A stretch of 64,000 nt of DNA from an uncultured Bacteroidales bacterium. Lineage in GTDB: Bacteria > Bacteroidota > Bacteroidia > Bacteroidales > UBA932. This document shows, piece after piece, positions 59,678-64,000 of this stretch. Location: the NCBI GenBank assembly GCA_947630665.1, contig CANRID010000007.1, positions 1-64,000 on the forward strand. Direction: 5' to 3'. Numbering within the stretch: the first letter of the stretch is position 1; the number at the start of each line of letters is the position of its first letter. The notes under the pieces were generated by a model. That model was not told the origin of the DNA, ran no database searches, and was given only the letters and a program-made list of their open reading frames with translations. A program made the position numbers and the translations under genes.

Positions 59678-61024
59678 TTAAAGAAACTTAAAAATCCTCT
59701 TCCAACGGATATTGGACGGAAACGATTTGTATTTATCGGTCGAAAACCAGATGACGGAAGGAGTCCCTACGATATGGTCTTCCGGGACGAAGCCAAAGTA
59801 ACGGGAGTCCAGCGAATTATGCCGGTTATCCCCCATCATGAAAAAATAATCCTGCTTGAACGTATATGAATCCGTTTTTTCGCCGTTAATATAGATCTGT
59901 CCGTCTTTCACTTCCAGCGTATTGTGTTCATAGGCGGTAATAATCCGGGAATAGAGCGGAAGGTTTTCTTCCGTCAGTTCCACCGTCGCGCCTTTGGCGG
60001 GAACCCAAAGAGGGCCGTAATTGTCCCGGGTCCATTTGAAATCTTCCGTAAACGGGAACAGCATCAAGGCCGAATCGGGATAATCAGGCGGATAAACATC
60101 TATATTGGGATACACTTTCACGATGTTGCCCATTTTTTCTATTGTATTCAGTTCGTTTTGGGTAAGGGCGATATTCGGATACCCGGGCAGCTTAGGATCG
60201 TAATACACTTCCTCCTGATTCAGTCCCATATCTTTTATAATCTTGGGATTTATAGGAGTTCCATTCGTATAGACGGTATAGGTATTCTGAATTCCTTCAT
60301 ATTCGGGTTGCAGCATACCGTTTGTTATCACCTGGCCGTTGATTATCGATAAAGTATCCCCGGCAATGGCTACACACCGTTTTACATAATTATCCTTTTT
60401 ATCATTCGGTCTGACGATTACCGGACCATACGTTTTTTGGGTATAATCCCGTCCGTTCAGCCGCACGTAAGCATAGTAATCGGCCATAGGCGCCTTTTTC
60501 AAGACCGTATCTCCATGCGGGAATCCGAATACCACGATGTCGTCCCTCTTTACCTTGGAAAATCCTTTCAGTCTGCGGTACTTATTCTTAATGATTTCCG
60601 AGTATGACTCTCCACCGGTAATAGGCATTACATTGTGGACCAAAGGAAACGATATGGGAGTCTCGGGAATTTTTGGTCCGTAGGCGATCTTGCTTACAAA
60701 CAGATAATCTCCTACCAGCAATGTTTTTTCCATGGACGATGTGGGAATCGTATAGGCCTCATAAAAGAACATGCGGATGAATGTAGCCGCCACCAAAGCG
60801 AAAATGATAGCGTCCACCCATTCGAACCACCCTCCGGACTTTCGGCGGGATGCGTCTTTTTTCCTCCAGAAGGCCCACCTGACTTTCTTGGAGACATAGA
60901 TATCGAAAATTACGGGCAACCCCAAAAGCCACCAATAATTTCCTAACCATATCACCCATAGAAGATACAAGCCCCCCCATAAAGAGAACTTAAACCATTT
61001 GTTTCTCAAAAAACCCAGATCCAT
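59678..61024 (-). CDS. lepB: signal peptidase I
   Basis: A 448-residue membrane protease that removes signal peptides. Two or three N-terminal membrane segments are followed by the catalytic Ser in TIPTSSMEKTLLVGDYLFVSK near 105 and the general-base Lys in NYVKRCVAIAGDTL near 212, with GDNRHNSLDSRYFG near 410 as box E. Between boxes D and E is an insertion of about 150 residues, giving the long form typical of Bacteroidetes. ATG 61024 is chosen because the alternative upstream Met (61054) lies inside the terminator of rplT. Confidence 0.94.
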   Translation of the reverse strand: MDLGFLRNKWFKFSLWGGLYLLWVIWLGNYWWLLGLPVIFDIYVSKKVRWAFWRKKDASRRKSGGWFEWVDAIIFALVAATFIRMFFYEAYTIPTSSMEKTLLVGDYLFVSKIAYGPKIPETPISFPLVHNVMPITGGESYSEIIKNKYRRLKGFSKVKRDDIVVFGFPHGDTVLKKAPMADYYAYVRLNGRDYTQKTYGPVIVRPNDKKDNYVKRCVAIAGDTLSIINGQVITNGMLQPEYEGIQNTYTVYTNGTPINPKIIKDMGLNQEEVYYDPKLPGYPNIALTQNELNTIEKMGNIVKVYPNIDVYPPDYPDSALMLFPFTEDFKWTRDNYGPLWVPAKGATVELTEENLPLYSRIITAYEHNTLEVKDGQIYINGEKTDSYTFKQDYFFMMGDNRHNSLDSRYFGFVPEDHIVGTPSVIWFSTDKYKSFPSNIRWKRIFKFL

Positions 61025-61030
61025 ATCATA

Positions 61031-61065
61031 AAAATGACTATCCCTTATTCGCATAAGGGACAGTC
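61031..61065 (-). terminator. terminator of the thrS-infC-rpmI-rplT operon
   Basis: On the minus strand: 13-bp stem GACTGTCCCTTAT/ATAAGGGATAGTC (one G-T pair) with loop GCGA, then ATTTTTAT. It begins 18 bases after the rplT stop. Confidence 0.88.
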
Positions 61066-61082
61066 GTCATATTTTCGCCGGT

Positions 61083-61427
61083 TTATTTTATCGAATTGAT
61101 TATCGCTTCGAATGCCTGCGGATTGTTCATGGCCAGATCCGCTAGGACTTTTCTGTTCAGCCCTACATTATTCTTGGCCAACTTACCTATGAACTGAGAA
61201 TAGTTCATTCCATGCTGACGGGCAGCGGCATTGATCCTTTGGATCCACAGGGCGCGGAAATTCCTTTTTTTGGTCTTGCGGTCCCTGTAAGCATACGTTA
61301 GACCTTTTTCGTAAGTGTTTTTGGCAACTGTCCACACATTGGCCCGTGCGAGGAAATTGCCTTTGGTTTGTTTCAGAATCTTTTTGCGGCGAGCTCTCGA
61401 AGCTACCGAATTTACCGATCTTGGCAT
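61083..61427 (-). CDS. rplT: 50S ribosomal protein L20
   Basis: A 114-residue rRNA-binding protein with [54 protein letters not shown] and NRKVLADLA. In other bacteria it also represses its own operon by binding the leader or infC-rpmI region; no L20-binding structure was identified here. It is 80 bases after rpmI. Confidence 0.98.
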   Translation of the reverse strand: MPRSVNSVASRARRKKILKQTKGNFLARANVWTVAKNTYEKGLTYAYRDRKTKKRNFRALWIQRINAAARQHGMNYSQFIGKLAKNNVGLNRKVLADLAMNNPQAFEAIINSIK

Positions 61428-61507
61428 ACTTTTAATGTTTTGTGAATGTCAGCGTTCTTCTCCATAAGAATCTTAATCTGCTGGACATCCGGTTAATAAA
61501 TAATGAT

Positions 61508-61702
61508 TTAAGCTAAAATCAGTCTCTTTACCCTTGGCTCGTCCACGCGGGAAACAGTGCCGGTATGGGTAAGATTCCTTTTTTGCTTAGTCGTCTTTTT
61601 AGTCAAAATGTGGCTTTTGTAAGCGTGCTTTCTTTTCACTTTACCCGATCCGGTAAGCTGGAAACGCTTTTTTGCACCGGAATTGGTCTTCATTTTTGGC
61701 AT
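61508..61702 (-). CDS. rpmI: 50S ribosomal protein L35
   Basis: A 64-residue basic ribosomal protein: [31 protein letters not shown], ending VKRLILA. Between infC (26 bases) and rplT. Confidence 0.98.
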   Translation of the reverse strand: MPKMKTNSGAKKRFQLTGSGKVKRKHAYKSHILTKKTTKQKRNLTHTGTVSRVDEPRVKRLILA

Positions 61703-61728
61703 TGCTAAATATTTTTAGTTAATAAAAT

Positions 61729-62352
61729 TTACTTTTTCTTGATAGGAGCCAACATCATGATCATCCTTTTCCCTTCCAACTTGGGCATTTGCTCCGCTTT
61801 TCCGTAATCTTCCAACTCCACGGCAAACCTCAACAGCAATTTCTCGCCCTGCTCGGAAAATAAAATGGAACGGCCTTTGAAAAAAACATACGCCTTTACC
61901 TTGGAACCTTCCTCCAAAAAACTCCGGGCATGCTTGAGCTTAAACTGAAAGTCGTGTTCGTCCGTATTCGGTCCGAACCTGATCTCTTTAATTACCACCT
62001 TGCTGGCGTTGGCTTTCATTTCTTTAGCCTTCTTCTTCTGCTGGTACAAAAATTTCTGGTAATCGATAATTTTACATACCGGCGGATCGGCATTGGGAGA
62101 GATCTCTACTAAATCCAATTCCAGATCGGCCGCCATTTTCAGAGCTTCCTGCAAAGGATATATTCTTTGTTCAGGAACATTTTCCCCGACAACCCTTACT
62201 TGAGCCGCCCTTATCTCCTCATTGATCTTAGGGCCGTTCTCTTTCTTTTTCTGGCTATTATACGGCTGCCTTCTGTCCTGCGAAGCAGACGATGACGAAT
62301 TAGTTTTTTTAATAAAGCCCCCCGGACGTGGTTTAAAAGGTGTAGCGATAAT
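61729..62352 (-). CDS. infC: translation initiation factor IF-3
   Basis: Prevents premature joining of ribosomal subunits and proofreads the start codon. The 207-residue protein has an unusual basic tail (about 1-45: [26 protein letters not shown]), the N-domain [17 protein letters not shown], the linker [32 protein letters not shown] and C-domain [40 protein letters not shown]. There is no ATG at the right place: an AGGAGG at 62362-62357 precedes ATT (62352) and ATC (62349). A rare AUU-type start is expected for infC, which senses its own abundance. I place the start at ATT 62352. Confidence 0.88.
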   Translation of the reverse strand: MIATPFKPRPGGFIKKTNSSSSASQDRRQPYNSQKKKENGPKINEEIRAAQVRVVGENVPEQRIYPLQEALKMAADLELDLVEISPNADPPVCKIIDYQKFLYQQKKKAKEMKANASKVVIKEIRFGPNTDEHDFQFKLKHARSFLEEGSKVKAYVFFKGRSILFSEQGEKLLLRFAVELEDYGKAEQMPKLEGKRMIMMLAPIKKK

Positions 62353-62400
62353 CAGTCCTCCTAATTTTAATTAATATTCAATAAAACAAACCCGGCCGGC

Positions 62401-64000
62401 TTATGCCAGCTGAGCCTTGATTTCATCCTTTATAAAAGTAACGAAGTCTTCCACGGACATTTGTCCCAGATTTTCTCCGCCCTGACGCCGTACCGAAACG
62501 GTTCCCGCCTCCATCTCCTTTTCTCCCACCACTAACAGGAAAGGAATCCTTTTCAATTCGTTTTCCCTGATTTTCTTCCCGATCGTTTCGCTACGCTCAT
62601 CGATTGAGGCGCGAATATCGTAATTATTCAGCAAATTACAAACTTTTTTTGCAAAATCGTTATATTTTTCGCTTACCGGCAACAATACGGTCTGGTCCGG
62701 AGCCAGCCACAACGGGAACTTACCGCCCGTATGCTCCAACAGCACCGCCACAAACCGCTCCATAGACCCGAAAGGAGCCCGATGGATCATGATCGGACGG
62801 TATTTTTTATCATCCGCACCCGTATATTCCAGATCGAACCGCTCGGGCAGATTGTAATCCACCTGTATGGTACCCAGCTGCCATTTTCTTCCCAAGGCGT
62901 CTTTTACCATAAAGTCCAGCTTAGGTCCGTAAAAAGCCGCTTCGCCGTATTCGACAACCGTATCGAGACCTTTCTCCTTAGCCGCCTCTACGATAGCGTT
63001 CTCCGCTTTCTCCCAATTCTCATCCGAACCGATATACTTTTCTTTGTTGTTCCGGTCCCTAAGAGAAACCTGCGCGGTAAAGTTATCGAATTTCAAAGTC
63101 TTGAATATATACAGCACGATATCTATTACCTTGCAGAATTCATCTTTCAATTGATCCGGCCGCACGAACAGATGGGCATCGTCCTGGGTGAATCCCCGTA
63201 CCCGGGTCAAACCGTGCAATTCCCCGCTTTGCTCATAACGATAAACGGTGCCGAACTCCGCAAAGCGCAAAGGCAAATCCTTGTAAGAGCGGGGCTTTGT
63301 TTTATAAATTTCGCAATGATGCGGACAATTCATGGGTTTGAGCAAAAATTCTTCCCCTTCCTGCGGCGTATGGATAGGCTGGAAGGAATCCTGACCGTAT
63401 TTGGCATAATGGCCGGAGGTCACATACAATTCCTTCTGCCCGATATGCGGGGTAATGACCGGCTGATAGCCATACGCTTTCTGTACCTGTCTCAGGAAGT
63501 TCTCCAGTTTCTCCCTCAAGGCGGCTCCCCTCGGAAGCCACAACGGAAGTCCCTGTCCCACCCGGGAAGAGAAAGCAAACAGCTCCAGTTCCTTTCCCAA
63601 CTTGCGGTGATCCCTTTTCTTGGCCTCTTCGAGCATCGTCAGATACTCGTCCAGCATTTTTTTCTGAGGGAAAGTGACTCCGTAAATACGGGTCAGCATT
63701 TTATTATGTTCGTTCCCGCGCCAGTAAGCGCCGGCGATAGAGGTAAGTTTTACCGCTTTTATCACGGAAGTGTCCGCCAGATGCGGGCCGCGGCATAAAT
63801 CGGTGAATCCGCCGTTCGTATAGAATGTAATGGTTCCGTCCTGAAGGTCCCGGATCAGCTCGCATTTGTATTGGTCTCCTTTGGCGGTATAGGTTTTCAT
63901 CGCCTCCTCTTTGGACACTTCCCTTCTCTGGAAGGACTCCTTTCTACGGGCCAGTTCTATCATTTTGTCCTCGATCCGTTTCAGATCCGTTTCAGAGATG
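62401..64000 (-). CDS. thrS: threonyl-tRNA synthetase (3' part)
   Basis: The C-terminal 532 residues of ThrRS; the N-terminal TGS and part of the editing domain lie beyond the window. Visible: end of the editing domain ([11 protein letters not shown]), class II motif 1 region with [21 protein letters not shown] with the zinc Cys near the middle, motif 2 [30 protein letters not shown], motif 3 [16 protein letters not shown], and the HGTP anticodon-binding domain to the end. The frame runs open to base 64000. It is 48 bases upstream of infC, the usual order. Confidence 0.97.
   Translation of the reverse strand, partial: ISETDLKRIEDKMIELARRKESFQRREVSKEEAMKTYTAKGDQYKCELIRDLQDGTITFYTNGGFTDLCRGPHLADTSVIKAVKLTSIAGAYWRGNEHNKMLTRIYGVTFPQKKMLDEYLTMLEEAKKRDHRKLGKELELFAFSSRVGQGLPLWLPRGAALREKLENFLRQVQKAYGYQPVITPHIGQKELYVTSGHYAKYGQDSFQPIHTPQEGEEFLLKPMNCPHHCEIYKTKPRSYKDLPLRFAEFGTVYRYEQSGELHGLTRVRGFTQDDAHLFVRPDQLKDEFCKVIDIVLYIFKTLKFDNFTAQVSLRDRNNKEKYIGSDENWEKAENAIVEAAKEKGLDTVVEYGEAAFYGPKLDFMVKDALGRKWQLGTIQVDYNLPERFDLEYTGADDKKYRPIMIHRAPFGSMERFVAVLLEHTGGKFPLWLAPDQTVLLPVSEKYNDFAKKVCNLLNNYDIRASIDERSETIGKKIRENELKRIPFLLVVGEKEMEAGTVSVRRQGGENLGQMSVEDFVTFIKDEIKAQLA

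Noticed and set aside
61025-61054. Ten-codon N-terminal extension of lepB
   Set aside because: These codons are formed by the rplT terminator hairpin, and the conserved protein starts after it.

Overview
The window comes from a chromosome of the Bacteroidota, most likely a gut Bacteroidales species; I cannot name the genus. Supporting signs are many promoters of the TTTG-N19-21-TAnnTTTG type, few Shine-Dalgarno sequences, the trpB-E-G-D-C-F-A gene order, and phylum-typical families (DUF4295 beside rpmG, DUF4296 lipoprotein, DUF6427-like membrane protein). No rRNA, tRNA or CRISPR array was seen; the only structural RNA is tmRNA.

Layout. 0-8.5 kb: tmRNA, a 7TM-HD phosphodiesterase, an esterase, then a small surface-glycan cluster (flippase, UDP-galactopyranose mutase, galactofuranosyltransferase-like enzyme, dTDP-glucose dehydratase). 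8.6-12.4 kb: a metallo-beta-lactamase-fold pseudogene, a lactonase, a secreted protein and a DUF2461 protein. 12.5-16.6 kb: a tight four-gene operon encoding a steroid 5-alpha-reductase homologue, an Old Yellow Enzyme-type flavin reductase and two short-chain dehydrogenases. It resembles the 5AR/5BR/HSDH bile-acid modules reported in gut Bacteroidales. 16.6-20.1 kb: small acetyltransferase, AraC regulator, secreted hydrolase and DUF4377 lipoprotein.

20.1-30.9 kb is an accessory defence island. It holds a tyrosine recombinase, a 189-bp segment bounded by 13-bp inverted repeats that carries an outward-facing promoter box (a candidate phase switch), and a two-gene restriction-modification-like operon whose large protein joins a GIY-YIG-like nuclease, an SF2 helicase and an N6-adenine methyltransferase. 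After a shared terminator comes an oppositely oriented operon of AAA ATPase, RloB and an unrecognised 522-residue protein, plus a 57-residue gene.

30.9-35.5 kb: a DUF5131 protein, then an operon of copper ATPase, HMA chaperone, hemerythrin-type iron-centre repair protein and LuxR regulator. 35.5-42.4 kb: the whole tryptophan operon behind a Trp-Trp leader peptide and attenuator. 42.5-64 kb is housekeeping: metallophosphoesterase, PBP4-type carboxypeptidase, aminotransferase, purD, polysaccharide deacetylase, amidohydrolase, radical SAM, dtd, deoC, UbiA-type prenyltransferase, pheT, ftsY, rpmG-rpmB, lepB, rplT-rpmI-infC and the 3' part of thrS. The word TCCCGACA(R) recurs about 36 times across the window, mostly outside the island.
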